A stretch of DNA of 64,000 nt from Poa pratensis (lineage: Eukaryota > Streptophyta > Magnoliopsida > Poales > Poaceae): assembly GCA_947311845.1 (NCBI GenBank), contig CAMZMU010000059.1:38987226-39051225 (forward strand), in the 5' to 3' direction. Below, one piece after another: positions 22,330 through 34,464 of the stretch. The notes beneath the pieces are model-generated. The model had not been told where the DNA came from. It made no database searches and worked only from the letters and a program-made list of their open reading frames with translations. Both the position numbers and the translations under genes were made by a program. Positions within the stretch are counted from its first letter, which is position 1, and each line of letters begins with the position of its first letter.

Positions 22330-23216
22330 CTCTTCCTCCTGTGCAAGCGAATCTTCCGACCAATTTCCCCTCTCCCGCAAGCTCTGGAATGTCGTTTGTC
22401 GCTGACCTTCGCCCGGAGCCGCGGCCGCAAAACCTCCACTGTGTCGTCGATTCTGCTCGCCCTGGAGCAAACCAAGCTTAAGAAAAGCTGCACGTCGTCT
22501 TCCATATCAACCTTGCCGAGATATGCGTGCCAGGATGGACGGGTTTGCGGGAATCGAGTCTTTCGGCCGGCGCAGTGCCGCCAAGTTTGATTCGCTCTGC
22601 TTATACTCTTGCTGCCTCTGACGAGCATGCTACTTTCGAGAGGGTGAGCAGCCGAACCTCTCCGACCAATTTCCCCTCTCCCGCGTGCTCTGGAACATCA
22701 TGTGTCGCCGACTTCCATCGCCCGCCGCCGCTAGATGGTCACCGGCGGTGCTCCAGTGACCATTTGGCCCGCGCACCGCCACCAATCGATGCGTAGTGTC
22801 GAGGCGCGTCAAACGCGCTACTCCGAGCACGCCACCGGCAACAGCCGCGGTGCGCGCACGGACGCCTAGACGTCTCCGCCGTGCGGCTCCCTGACCGACT
22901 AGTTTCGTGCGGCAGCGACTCAGGGGTGTTTGTACCTCGGCGGTGGCCCGGGTGGGCTGCTCACAGCGGACGGCAACAGGTCGACCGGCGCCAGCGCCGA
23001 CAAAGGAGCCATGGAGCCCGCGCCACTCAGCGTTCTGCGTTTGTTCCTGCCGCGTCCTTGCTTCCGTTCCGCCGCCGAGCGCCGACCATGGTGAAGGCGA
23101 AAACAGGATCGTTCGAGTGCTAACCAGCCGGTGTTGAGACTGCGACTGCAGAACAGGAGGAGTGGGAGCGTCCAGTTGAAGAAGCCGGCTCTCGTGGATT
23201 TACATACGCGTTGATA
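22330..23216. other. GC-rich spacer with a ~310-bp partial duplication
   Basis: CCGACCAATTTCCCCTCTCC followed by a GCTCTGGAA block occurs at about 22349 and again at about 22659. No protein family was recognised in any frame. Confidence 0.4.
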
Positions 23217-23450
23217 GCATAAACCTACTAGTTTTGGCAACTCAATTCTATTTTGGAACCAGTTTTGGTTTGAATCACCGAAACCTACCAGATTTTTTCC
23301 GAAGTTTTTGCAAAAAATCTGAATCCGCGTCTAAACGTGAATTGACACCGAATCTAACAGACGAGACCCACCAATCAGACTGACGTGGCATGGAGATATT
23401 TTTTTGCTGAGGTGGACATGGGTACCACCTGTCAGTGTCAGTGTTACATC
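23217..23450 (+). repeat. Direct repeat, right copy
   Basis: It is the partner of 20521-20745, about 80% alike by eye. The stretch 23450-23776 after it holds no recognised feature. Confidence 0.6.
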
Positions 23451-25273
23451 TAATTTTCCCCTTGATGTCTGTCGTGGGTCGTCGAGGTGCCCTAATTAAC
23501 AGCAATTCACACACACGGCCTTGTCAACCAAAATGAGTATACTACCAATGCTGTCTAAGAAAACTCTTGTGCCTCTAGGTTGCCAAGAAGGCCTCTTCGG
23601 TCTTACAAGACGTGTTCGCCGATCATCCTGAAGAGCAACTGGTTGACCGCAACCTCCCGTTAAACATACGGATCAACACCTTTTCAATGTCATTGTTTAC
23701 AAAGGAAAAGATTGGAAATTCTTACAAGCGCGACGAGCCAGCGACTACATCTGCATAGATAATACAGGTCATCTTCATCCACTACAGGAATGGCCGGCTA
23801 TGCCGTCGGCACAGCCCCTGATGCCGTCGGCCGCCGTCGGCACAGGGTCGTCGGCATAGGTGCCCGTAGGAATAGGCCACGTGACCGTCGGCACAGGTAA
23901 ACACCGTCGGCACAGGCTGTGCCGACGGCCAAAACAGCACCGTCGGCACCGTGTTCGTCGGCACAGCGTGGGTGGGTCCCATCTCAGCCGGGCGAGACAG
24001 GGGGACCTGTGCCGACGGCTTTGCCGTCGGCATAGGGTGGACACGCATTGTAAAAAAAATCCCCGCCGTCCCTCACTGGGGACAGCCTGGGGACAGGATA
24101 GGGCGGCGGCGACGAGGACGACGGTGTCCGACGCGGGGAGGACGGCGGCGCTGCTTCTGGCTTGCAGTCGCCGGCTCGACGAGGACATTCGTGTGCCAGC
24201 CCTCCGTGGGGACGAGCTGGGGCGGGCTGGGTCGGCGCGAGGACGACGGCGTGCTCGTGGCTTGCCCCGGTGTCCGACGCAGGGAGGACGGCGTCGCTGC
24301 TCTGGCTTGCGGTCATCGGCGCGACGAGGACGGCGGCGTGCTCCCAAGATCCGGTGTTGCGCGGACGCCGTCGTGGTCGCGCCGTCGTGGCTGCGTCGTC
24401 GTGGCCGTGGTCGCCCCGTCGTGGTCATGCACCACCACGTGCTCAGCCCTGCCGAGCGGCGGCACCACGTGGCCGACCTGCATCTTCTTCTTCGGCCGCC
24501 TAGCCACCGCCCTCCGCCGGGATCCAGTGATGCGCGGGTGCCGTCATGGCCTTGCCGTCGTGGATGCGTCGTCGTGGTCGTGGTCGCGCCGTAGACATGC
24601 ACTCCGACGTGCTCCGCCAGACCGAGCGGCGGCATGGAGGCCTGGCACCCCCCTCCATCGAGACCGGCGGCAGTAGTGGAGCATGGGGCGGACCTCGGGC
24701 TATGCTGCGTCGTCGTGCTCGTGGTCACGAGCGTGTGGTGTGGAGGACAGGGAAGAGATGAGGACAAGGAAGAGATAATGGAAGGAGATGCCTTATCCTA
24801 TTTGTGCGGTGCGGAGATGAGAGAGAGAGAAAGATGTGCATGCGGTGCTGTGTGGTGCTACAGTGCTACTCTAGATATTTTCATGCTGTGGACGGATGGA
24901 TGTTTGCCAACTCATCGATCCATCACACAAACGGTCCACCAATAAGAATGAAGCACACATTTCTGTGCTTTCTCTCCGTCAATGTTATGCCCATATTTGT
25001 GACATAGTTTCTTCAATGGACTCATGTTTTGCAAAATTGTGCGTCTTAGAACGTCGAACAATGTTGCCGAAAAAAGTTTTCGTTTGTTTCGTACGAAAAA
25101 ATCATTTTTCATTTTCTGAGTGGCAAAAATGGTTTGTTTGCAAAGAAACTACAAAATATGGGCATTCACAATTGGACCCATCATTTAATAAAAATAATAG
25201 ACCACATTTTATGCACAAATAACCAAATGGTCGCCTGTCAAAAGCTTTCCCTCCACCTCTTTTTAAAAAAACC

Positions 25274-26870
25274 ATATCTAGGTCATTTGACTCGAAACTT
25301 ATACATGTTTATAGATGATTGACCTTTTGATGAAGAACTTCTTTGGAAACTTTGTCAAAACTCAAGTTTATCATTTTTCCTAGCAACTAGTACACATATT
25401 AGGACTCTATGCCAAAGGATTTGTTTTTAAGTATTTTTTCACATTCTTTTATTTTTTTTGAAAACATGGTCAAAATGGCCGTCGTGTGTATTCATTCAAA
25501 GGGGTCGCATTTTTTAAAATCATCGATGGTTCTGATATATAACGACTATTTTTGTATCTTAAAATGATTTTTGTAACTTTTTTAGAGTAAACTATCACAT
25601 ACTTGTAGTTCAAAATTGAATTACTTCCGGAAAATAGACATAAAATCATTTAAATAGACGAAATTAGGTAGAAATCGAGAAAATTCCTAATATTTCCAGA
25701 TTATCCATCAAATATGGTCTACTTTGTGTGGAAATTAGATGGGTGCCATTTTGCACCATATTTGTTGTACTTGCTTCACAAAAAATATCATTTTTACAAT
25801 AAAAAAAATAAAAAATGATATTTATAAACATAATTTGAAAAAACTTAGTTCTGCAACATTGTTTGTCATACCAAGACGCACCTATGTGTCAAATATTGGC
25901 ACATTATCATAAACTATATCACGGGGATGATCATATCTAGGTCATTTGACTCGAAACTTATACATGTTTATAGATGATTGACTTTTTTGTGAAGAAGTTT
26001 TGTGAAAATTTTGTCAAAACTCAAGTTTATCATTTTTTCTAGAAACTAGTACACATATAAGGAGTCCATGCCAAAGGATATGTTTTCTTGAGTATTTTTC
26101 ACATTCTTTTATTTTTTTGAAAAAATGGTCAAAATGACCGTCGTGTGTATTCATTCAAAGGGGTCGCATTTTTTAAAATCATCGATGGTTCTGTGATATA
26201 ACCACTATTTTTGTATCTTAAAACGATTTTTGTAACTTTTTTAGAGTAAACTATCACATACTTGTAGTTCAAAATTGAATTACTTCCGGAAAATAGACAT
26301 AAAATCATTTAAATAGACGAAATTAGGTAGAAATCGAGAAAATTCCTAATATTTCCAGATTATCCATCAAATATGGTCTACTTTGTGTGAAAATTAGATG
26401 GGTGCCATTTTACACCATATTTGTTGTACTTGCTTCACAAAAAATATCATTTTTACAATAAAAAATAAAAAATGATATTTATAAACATACTTTGAAAAAA
26501 CTTAGTTCTGCAACATTGTTTGTCATATCAAGACGCACCTATGTGTCAAATATTGGCACATTATCACAAACTATATCACGGGGATGATCATATCTAGGTC
26601 ATTTGACTCGAAACTTATACATGTTTATAGATGATTGATTTTTTTGTGAAGTTTTGTGAAAATTTTGTCAAAACTCAAGTTTATCATTTTTTTCTAGCAA
26701 CTAGTACACATATAAGGAGTCCATGCCAAAGGATATGTTTTCTTGAGTATTTTTCACATTCTTTTATTTTTTTGAAAAAATGGTCAAAATGGCCGTCGTG
26801 TGTATTCATTCAAAGGGGTCGCATTTTTTAAAATCATCGATGGTTCTGTGATATAATCACTAGTACACAT
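25274..26870 (+). repeat. Internal tandem repeat of the CACTA element, ~658-bp period, 2.4 copies
   Basis: ATATCTAGGTCATTTGACTC starts copies at 25274, 25933 and 26590 (periods 659 and 657). The first two copies are nearly identical, with differences mainly in A/T-run lengths. The third breaks off near 26865. A further diverged part (CACTAGTACACATAAAAGGA) follows. The repeat is AT-rich and non-coding. Confidence 0.92.
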
Positions 26871-27005
26871 AAAAGGATTCCATGCCAAACGATTTCATTT
26901 TTTGAGTATTTTTCACTTTCTTTTATTTTTTTGAAAAAAATGGTCAAAATGGCCGTCGTGCCATGATTTGTGATAAAGTGTCCACATTTGACACATATGT
27001 GTGTC

Positions 27006-27185
27006 CAGTGGCGGAGCCAGCCGAAGCAGTGAGCCCGGGCAAAATATACATGTAGCTACGTTTTACCACATGATTTGCCCAACAAGCTCTCACTTAAGCT
27101 AGCACTTTCAGCTAATCATCAAAGGCACTAAACAGCCGGAGCCCGGGCAGCCGCCCGGGCATGCCGGGCTGAAGCTCCGCCCCTG
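27006..27185 (+). mobile_element. hAT MITE, 180 bp, nested in the CACTA element
   Basis: The termini are CAGTGGCGGAGC and GCTCCGCCCCTG, with a perfect 8-bp target duplication TGTGTGTC (26998-27005 and 27186-27193). The termini and the adjacent CCCGGGC(A/C) blocks match those of the insertion in the metacaspase pseudogene. Confidence 0.93.
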
Positions 27186-27658
27186 TGTGTGTCTTGGTAT
27201 GGCAAACATTATTGCCAAAAACAATTTTTAAAATATTATTATAAATATTATTTTTCAATTTTTAAGTGCCAAAAAACAACTTTTTAAACAAGAAAGTACC
27301 ACAAATATGTTGCAAAAAGTCATATACATGAAAAAAAAAAGATGAAATGGATGTCATATTTGGATTCCTCTATTTTTTCTAATCGATTTAGACATTTTAT
27401 TTGTTAAATTTCAATTTATAGATTTAAAGATATGAATTATTTCATATTAGATGAAAAATAGGGGAAAAGAGCTATGCCTACGACTTACCTGTGCCGAGGG
27501 CAAAGCCGTCGGCATAGCCCCTGTGCCAAATCTATGCCGGCTATGCCGACGGCTTTGTCGACGGGCTGGCCTGGTGGGGACCTATGCCGACGGCCCCGAT
27601 AAAATGCTGTAGGCACAGGGATTGGCCGTCGGCATAGATCCCCATTCCTGTAGTGATC

Positions 27659-28117
27659 CCTACCAAATGGCATACATTACTAGTACAGCTGTGCAGGTCA
27701 TCACGTTAGATCTCGTTGATGGATTCCACCTTCGTACGTGCGTCCAAGGTCAATCGCGAAGCATAAAAGAAAGAAGCGTACGTGCACGAAATATTAATCA
27801 AAACCTTACGTGAAACCCACGATTAACTCTGACGCCAACTACGAATAATTCGGACTATTTCTCACAAACGGTAGACAAATGTAGAACAAAATAAAATAAG
27901 TTTCAGAAAATGACAGGCGCGTACGTCTACGAAATTACAAGCTCACTCACCATCATGCATGGTGCACATCATCAACATAAGAAACTATCCAAGAGATCGG
28001 CAATTTGCGTACCCCGGCGTACAAGATCGATATGATACAGAACGGAAACCTCATGCGTCTCATCTCCAATGCCTCCATCGATCGACGGATCGATCTTCAA
28101 GTGTGCGTACCACTTAG
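27659..28117. other. Unassigned spacer, includes the 3' flank of the small host gene
   Basis: No transposon ends or coding motifs were seen. It probably holds the 3' untranslated region of the minus-strand gene at 28118-28654. Confidence 0.35.
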
Positions 28118-28654
28118 TTACTCCTCGCACCCGTGAGATATCTTGGGGGTGCTCATGCAGGAGGACACGGACATGGGCGACGACGGGAAGGAGAAGGACA
28201 CGCGCGCGGACGCCGACGCGGGGCCGCCGTGCGGCATCACGCGGGACGACGACTGCTGCGACCGGCGCCAGTACGAGAACGACGACGAGTGCGCCCTCCG
28301 GCTGCCGCCCGGCGCGCCCCGCACCGTCGACGACGACCTCCTCCACGCGACGTCGCCGCCGCCGGGCGACGACGGCCACCACGTGGACAGGGACGCCGAC
28401 GCCAGGAAGGTGACGCGCGGGGAAGCCAACGCGTCGACGGCGGCGGGCTGCTCGTCCACGCTCTTGTTAGAGTTGAGCTTCGCCAGCGGGGTTTGCTTCT
28501 TCTTTGAGCGGCGCGGCAGGTGGAAGCACAGGGACGCGCACCCGGTGCCCATGTCTGGCCGCCGCGGCGCCCGAGCCCGCGGCGGGCTGCTGCTGGTTTC
28601 CCGGGACGACGGCTGGGTCGACACGGCGGCTTCTTGATCTTTGGAAGAAGCCAT
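28118..28654 (-). CDS. Unknown 178-residue Ser/Arg-rich protein, probable host gene
   Basis: A single uninterrupted frame starts MASSKDQEAAVSTQPSSRE and ends SCMSTPKISHGCEE. A short segment TGCASLCFHLPRRSKKKQ (about residues 37-54) combines Cys/Leu and a basic cluster, which could be a nuclear or membrane-proximal signal. The rest is Ser/Pro-rich with two RVxFxxSAS-like stretches (RVTFLASASLS and RVSFSFPSS). No catalytic domain was recognised. A TATA-like box lies about 100 bases upstream, and codons are strongly GC-ending, as in many intronless grass genes; this favours a real gene over a transposon frame. The start could alternatively be a downstream ATG. Function unknown. Confidence 0.55.
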   Translation of the reverse strand: MASSKDQEAAVSTQPSSRETSSSPPRARAPRRPDMGTGCASLCFHLPRRSKKKQTPLAKLNSNKSVDEQPAAVDALASPRVTFLASASLSTWWPSSPGGGDVAWRRSSSTVRGAPGGSRRAHSSSFSYWRRSQQSSSRVMPHGGPASASARVSFSFPSSPMSVSSCMSTPKISHGCEE

Positions 28655-28755
28655 GGATTGGGTGGTGTGCTTGTTGCTCGGTGAGCTTGGCGGAATGGAA
28701 GCGAGGGATTTGCTTTGGACAGATCACAACTGGACGTGGCTTTGCGAGCGGCCGG

Positions 28756-28762
28756 TTTATAG
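28756..28762 (-). promoter_or_regulatory. TATA-like box of the 28118-28654 gene
   Basis: CTATAAA on the minus strand, 102-108 bases upstream of the ATG. Confidence 0.5.
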
Positions 28763-28862
28763 TGGAACAGAGGTCCGGAACCGGAACTACGTGTGGTTTT
28801 GCTTTTTTAAGCGAAACCTTCACGGTTTAATTATTTGTTCGCGTCAACTGCTCAACTAGAGA

Positions 28863-29945
28863 GTGGCCGGCATAACCAGGTGGAAACGATCTAGAAAAAT
28901 AGATTCCTTTGGCAAGTTCCGCTAAGATGGGAATGCCATGTTCCTGTCAACAAAAAAAGAAGATGATCCGTGAGAATCCCATGTCTTCTTTCCTTGACAG
29001 AATAAGTGAATGCTAGATGGTAAAACGTTCGATGCTGAAAATCTAGATTTCCGAAAATTAGGGTGCATGCATGGTGTTTTGGTTCAGAATGTTGTACTAT
29101 GTTGGGTTTTGTGGCAGGACAATGCTACGCTCCCCTAAGATCGTCATCAAACTAGATTTCCGAAAAGTTTTCGACTTCGTCTAATGTGAATTATGTTGCT
29201 AACCACCATCGTCATCTCTTATGGGAGATCAGGGAGCTGACAATGGTACAATCTTGAGAAGCATTAATTAAATTGCAACTACTGTCGTGTCCAACATAAT
29301 GTCTGTTCTCACGCTTTGTGTTCGCCAGTTTGGGAGAACGAAAAAATGAGATAGCCACAAACATGTGGCGTGATTATCCCTTTTCAACAATTTGCAATAC
29401 ATATGTCAGCATCATTTCGAGGTAATATATTCAGGTGGTGACTTCACCCCTCTTTGTGATTGTTCCAAGAAACTATGTTTCACGCTCTTCATTTAACATG
29501 AACCCACATGTCTACTTCTCATAGTTGGCATGCTCTTTCTTATTTAGCAGCGCTATCCCTTTTATCATCCTTACTCTAACGACCCCTTCCATCCTTCAAG
29601 ATTCTCCTTCAACAAACGAAGATACACTGACCTGTCAGGGTCTATTGGTGGTTGCAGTGTTAGATTGAAGATTATCCATTGATCAACCTCTCGCTGTTAC
29701 TCCGCGTGCCCTCCTGAGACCTATGAAGGCTAAGGTGTAATTAAAATGTTACCGGAAGCCCATGTACTCTAACCCTAAACCCACCCTCATTTCCAGCCAC
29801 GATCTTTGTCATAATGTCCAATGCCATCTAGGGATGTAAGCGGATAGAATGATTTTCACACCTACATCCGATTTGAAACAATCTGGTGGGTACAGATACC
29901 ATATGTCGAACTAACATCCGCTCATGGTATAATATATGATATGTC
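28863..29945. other. Decayed spacer with a possible reverse-transcriptase scrap
   Basis: At 29133-29180 the plus strand reads PKIVIKLDFRKVFDFV, resembling the KLDFRKAFD motif of LINE reverse transcriptases, but nothing around it extends the match. A TAGGGATGTAAGCGGATAG hAT-like terminus at about 29831 has no partner. The remainder shows nothing I can name. Confidence 0.3.
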
Positions 29946-29949
29946 AAAT

Positions 29950-31720
29950 AGAACCTAGATATGGAGTCACAAAGATCCCTAGATACCCACCAATGGCACG
30001 ATGTAATCTCCTCGTGTCCTCCACCAATGTGGAGTGCCACGAACCACTAGACCTTGAGGGTGGTCACCAAACCCATAGAAGGTTGGTGAAATCTTCACAA
30101 TTTAATTGGAGGCTCCCAACAATATCTCGAAGCTCCCAAAACTCCGAGACAACAACGACCGTCTAGGTCACCCAAGCATCCAAGAGGAATAAGCTCTAGG
30201 GCACCCAAGCACACAATAGTAGTAAACTTCTCAAGTTTCACTTCCACGAATCACCGTGAAGAATTCAAAACCGATGCAATGGCAAGACCACACGAGGTGG
30301 TCAAATCCTTCACTGTCTAATCCCACCAAAGTAAATAATGCTATGGATGAACAAGAGAGGAAGAACGACAAATCCTTCCTAGATCTAGATTCAAAAGCTT
30401 CCCTCACTAAGAGGAGAGATTGATTGGTGGAATGGTAGATCCAAATCTCCTCTCTCTTTTCCTTTCAAATAGAGGCAAGAATTGTGAAGGAACAGAGAGG
30501 AAGCAAGCTCAAATAAGATCAACAATATTGAGGGTAAACACAAGCTCTAAAGTTGCGAAACCTTTGGGGGAAGAAGGCCCCTTAAATAGATCCCAAGAAA
30601 TCTTCCCGTTATACACAAGAAAGATGTAAATTGCAGATTCTGGCCTAAATCCGGTCTAATTCCGGACCGGGCACCAGTAAGAAACACCAAGAGATACCAA
30701 CACAAAAACGAACATATCTTGAGCATCCGGATTCTGATTTTGATGAACTTGGGTTCGTTGGAATCACAACAACAAGTTATACAATATCATGCTGAGAAAC
30801 ATCAGTACACACAAGGGAGGATAAAACCAAATGATGAAATGTTTGACCTCACTATAAAGAACAACTGGCAAAACCTCCAATACCGAAAACATACACAACA
30901 AGTTTTTCATACGAAATTCATTTCTGTGAATTTGAACTTGTCATGAAAATCACGACAAGCACCAAAACCGCTTTCTTAGAAAGCCAAATAAGAACCAAGA
31001 AAAATGATACCAAGTATGCCAAGATTTGATATCTCTATGAACGATACGATAAACCTAGTAACTAGAGAGCTCCTATTGATAGTATGGTTAACTATCCTAT
31101 AACCCGGTCTCCCAACCAACAACGAGAGTGGTAAAATAGAAACCCTGTCAAGGTCATATCTTTGTCTTGCGTATTCTACTTGAGCTAGATGATGATGATC
31201 TTGATCTCCTCAATAAGTTGGAACACCTTCTTAATTGCACACCGCTCGGTGAAGAATCACAGATTGCTCCCCCATAAACCATTATGGTAAAGCCTCCCTT
31301 AAGCATATCTTCACTTGACCATAATATCCGAATGGGTGGCACGCTTCTAGCAAAGGGTCTCTTCGAGATGCTCATCTTGAACTTGCACTACACAACCTTG
31401 ATGACTATCACTACTCGACGTCATCCTCCATGGGTTATATGAAATCTTCCTTCCCATGGAAAGATACCTAACCCGACATATAAATACTAGACACACATAT
31501 CATGGGTTAGTTCAAAAAGCTATATAGACAATTGCTTACCATACAACGAGATACATGATCTCACTTGGTACATCTTCTAGCTTTGTGTGTTGATCAATAT
31601 CTTGATCATCCTTGTATCTTTTATTCTCTCTACATTGTGATGATGTCTTGCTGAGCTCAATCATTGTGGTCAAAAGCTTCGAGCAAGTTCGTGAGGCTAC
31701 AATTAAAATGTGGAGATTGA
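29950..31720 (-). mobile_element. Diverged LTR related to the one at the left edge, opposite orientation
   Basis: Reverse-complement blocks of 1-1912 recur in order. They are the TTCACTTCCACGAATCACCGTG block (30239-30260), the region with GGAGAGATTGATTGGTGG (30411-30430), the ACCCGGTCTCCCAACC block (31100-31116) and GATCTTGATCTCCTC (31196-31212). Neither LTR terminus is kept and no internal coding region adjoins, so it is an old truncated copy or solo LTR. Confidence 0.6.
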
Positions 31721-33037
31721 ATTGAACAATTTGTAAGGGTCCGTCGATCGTCCTTAAAGGTCCCGGTGGATCGAGGCACTACTCTTTGTGGAAAGGCTCA
31801 AGAAGATTGATGCGAGCCTTTGTGGCATTGGTGAGTGGTGTGCTTAAACCGGTTTTATATTATCTAGAGTTAGCTTATCCCTTTACCCATTGCATATTCC
31901 CCTTTCTTTCCTCAAGCAGCCTAGAAACTCCATTGATTCTCCACTTTACACCAGATCTATGTACAATCCACCACCACCGAAGCATCACGAGCTCGTGATG
32001 TGCTCGACGCTGACTGCTTCGACACCCGTAGCAGTTGTACCCATGTAGGGCAAAGTTCCCGGACTTATGAGATGATTTATTCCCTTTTGCAATCCTAGGT
32101 GGGGATTTCAGATTTGGGAATGAAGTAGTCAATGACTAGTGGGGGCCGCATGCCAGATTCTTTTTTGCAGGCTGTGTTTTGCGACTCTGATTTTGCATGT
32201 TGCTTTCGAAGGCTCCAAAAATATTTTAGAGCTGCCTACATATCAATTTTGGAGGCTACCATTTTAATGACTCTGCCATAGTTTGGTATAAGGTTGAGCG
32301 AGCGCGCGCTCGACGCATGACGACAAACTTACACGATTTGTCTAAACAACTGCACTGCATTATTGTTTAAGCAAAACTTGCATTATTCAACGTCTCACTC
32401 TTCATTACGCCAGTTGCTTATCAGTTGTTGTGTACGTGCGCAGCGCCCTGAGACGAGTTATTTTAAGCTAATCACGCTGTCTCTTGGCCTGGATGAAGGA
32501 GCTTAATCGAGGAGATAAGTGGTAGTTACTGGGGACACACTCCTTCTTTGAGCTGGATCTTCGCATTGTCCTGCAGCTAGCTGATTAGTTTTGGTGACAT
32601 GAGGCTGGCGTGATCTGCTTTACATATAGTACCGTCTCTAGTGACAGTGATAGAGAAAACCGAAAAGTATTTGGGGGCTCGATCGTTTTGTTTAACAGAA
32701 CTTTGACCACAGTCAGTAATTAAATGGTTCGGATATCGCGTCATCAAGCTGTGTTTTTTGGATATGGACTATGCATAAACTACGTGCCAATTAGTTGTTT
32801 GATCTGTTCTTTTCTTTGGAAGCGTTCCTTGATCGTTTATGATACTACTAGGGACTCTTTGATTCAAAATATTTATATAGATTTTTTGAAAGATTCAAAT
32901 CCTTGGTAATTTTCTATGGTGGTTATCTATGATAGTCTGTTGCCACTTGTTAAGTTTATTAATACTTTTTTGTATCCGAAGCTTGTTAATACTAGAATGC
33001 CCTAAAAAACCTAACCTCGTCGAAATACACGGCTCTC
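31721..33037. other. Unassigned intergenic DNA
   Basis: No transposon termini, conserved protein motifs or RNA genes were seen. A TATATTATCTAGAG stretch near 31857 and short frames are not supported by any other signal. Confidence 0.3.
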
Positions 33038-33810
33038 CCTAGGGGTGGGTGTTTTGCCATGACAAAAAATTAGGTATTTTTTATCTCTGTCTATTTTTAG
33101 TCCGTCGGTGACCAAAAATTCATGTACCGAAATTTGGTCTTTTTATTCAGTCATGACCAAATAGTGTGGTGGCGGTTGTCACCTCCAAAATTGGATATGG
33201 TTAAGTACTCCCTCCGTTCACAAAAGGATGTCTCAACTAACTCAAAATTTGAATGTATGTAGACATAATTTAGTGTGTAGATACATCCAAATTTGAAGTT
33301 AGTCGAGACATCTTTTTTTGAACAGAGGGAGTAAAAAGCTTAGAAGAATCAACCTCAAAAGAGACTCGCGTTGCAAGAATGTCCAACATTTGTTGACGTT
33401 GTCGATCGTGCGTCGTGCTGACAAATGTTATAAGGTCGCCCCTCACCGGCTCGGCCCTCGGAGAATAACAAAATGTGAGCCGTCGGGGGTGCGGGTTGCG
33501 GTGCCTAGTGTTTCCTATGGTGCGGCCGGTGCGGGGTAGTAGATAGGTAGGTACTGACGCAGTAGGAAGCATTCTGGGGTGTGTATGGCTGGGGCTCGGC
33601 GTTCGGGCAGTATACCGGATCTGTGATTGTATTATAGACTTTGGCCTCAGTCAATTTTTTTGTCATCCAATCTAGCTGGTTACCCAAACTTACTGACTGG
33701 ATTTCCTGAATTGATGTGCTACCCAATTAGCGACCGGTTTTCTTATCTTTTTCCGGTTTTGGTCTTGATATAAAGGTTCGGTTTTTAATTATTTGTTTTT
33801 TGCCCAACGG
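33038..33810. mobile_element. Possible degenerate hAT-like element around the Stowaway MITE
   Basis: It opens TAGGGGTGGGTGTTTTG near 33038 and closes near TTTTTTGCCCAAC (33797-33810), resembling a TAGGGGTGGGC.../...GCCCACCCCTA element with a poor right end. Inside are the Stowaway MITE and about 400 bases of GC-richer sequence of unknown origin (33340-33730). No convincing 8-bp duplication was found. Confidence 0.3.
33208..33331. mobile_element. Stowaway (Tc1/Mariner) MITE, 124 bp
   Basis: The termini are CTCCCTCCGTTC and GAACAGAGGGAG, with TA target duplications at 33206-33207 and 33332-33333. The interior is the usual short hairpin carrying ATTTGAA...TTCAAATTTGG complementarity. Confidence 0.95.
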
Positions 33811-34464
33811 TAACTCCCATTTGTTGATAAATTACTCCGATACAAGTGTACTTTACCAGAGTACTTCAAATACTGTCTACTTTACTTTTCCAACCTTGGC
33901 TCTAAAAGCATCCTCGCTAGAGGGAATATTTGGAACCTAAGTACATTTGATCTCAATTTTCAATTTTAGCAAAAAACATATTTAAGTTTTAAAACGTTGT
34001 TGTTGTAAAAACAACGATGTAGAATGCATCTCTTCATATGCAGTCGTAACACAATACGAGTAGAGAACGATTTATAGCGAAGGTCGTCACACTAACAAAA
34101 TTTGACACACTGATCTTTTCAAATAGTTTCAGTTGTCTTGTTGGAGCGCAACTTAGTCCTATATTAGTAAGCCATCAATGGAGCTTAGTAGAAGGCTCAA
34201 CTCGACACGACTTCTCGTGGTCACCTTGAAGGCACTCTTTCTCAACGCCAATCCCAGCCACGTATGACATTTCACATTTTTTAAAGCTTTAACGGCAGGT
34301 GGTCTGCCAAATCGATAGAAAGTAGTTCAGTTACACGCTATGAAGGATCTAGCAAAAACACAGAGAGAAAAACAACAACAAGAATGACAACGAAGGCTGC
34401 CAATCTCTAAGGACAACTACTCGACATTTCACATTTGACCCTAGGATCTCTCAACGAACATGTC

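Larger units (their letters stand above)
23780..27655 (+). mobile_element. Non-autonomous CACTA transposon, 3876 bp
   Basis: The termini are CACTACAGGAATGGCC (23780) and its matching CCCATTCCTGTAGTG end (27655). The 3-bp target duplication is ATC at 23777-23779 and 27656-27658. Subterminal arrays of GCCGTCGGCA(C/T)AG in both orientations fill 23796-24050 and 27485-27640; these are the usual transposase-binding type repeats of CACTA elements. The left third is GC-rich and gives long but low-complexity frames with no transposase motif. The middle holds tandem repeats and a nested hAT MITE. It must rely on an autonomous partner. Confidence 0.95.

Noticed and set aside
23775..24767. A 330-residue minus-strand frame at the left end of the CACTA element
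   Set aside because: It is Arg/Pro/Ser-rich, overlaps the terminal repeats and subterminal 13-mers, and has no transposase motif. It reflects GC-rich composition.
25274..26870. Repeat block considered as a CRISPR-like or satellite array
   Set aside because: The units are 658 bp without unique spacers and lie between CACTA ends in a plant genome. It is an internal transposon repeat.
29133..29180. KLDFRKVFDF-like reverse transcriptase motif
   Set aside because: Only about 16 residues match and no other LINE motif adjoins. Too short to call.
29831..29945. TAGGGATGTAAGCGGATAG, hAT-like terminus
   Set aside because: No matching inverted end and no 8-bp duplication were found.
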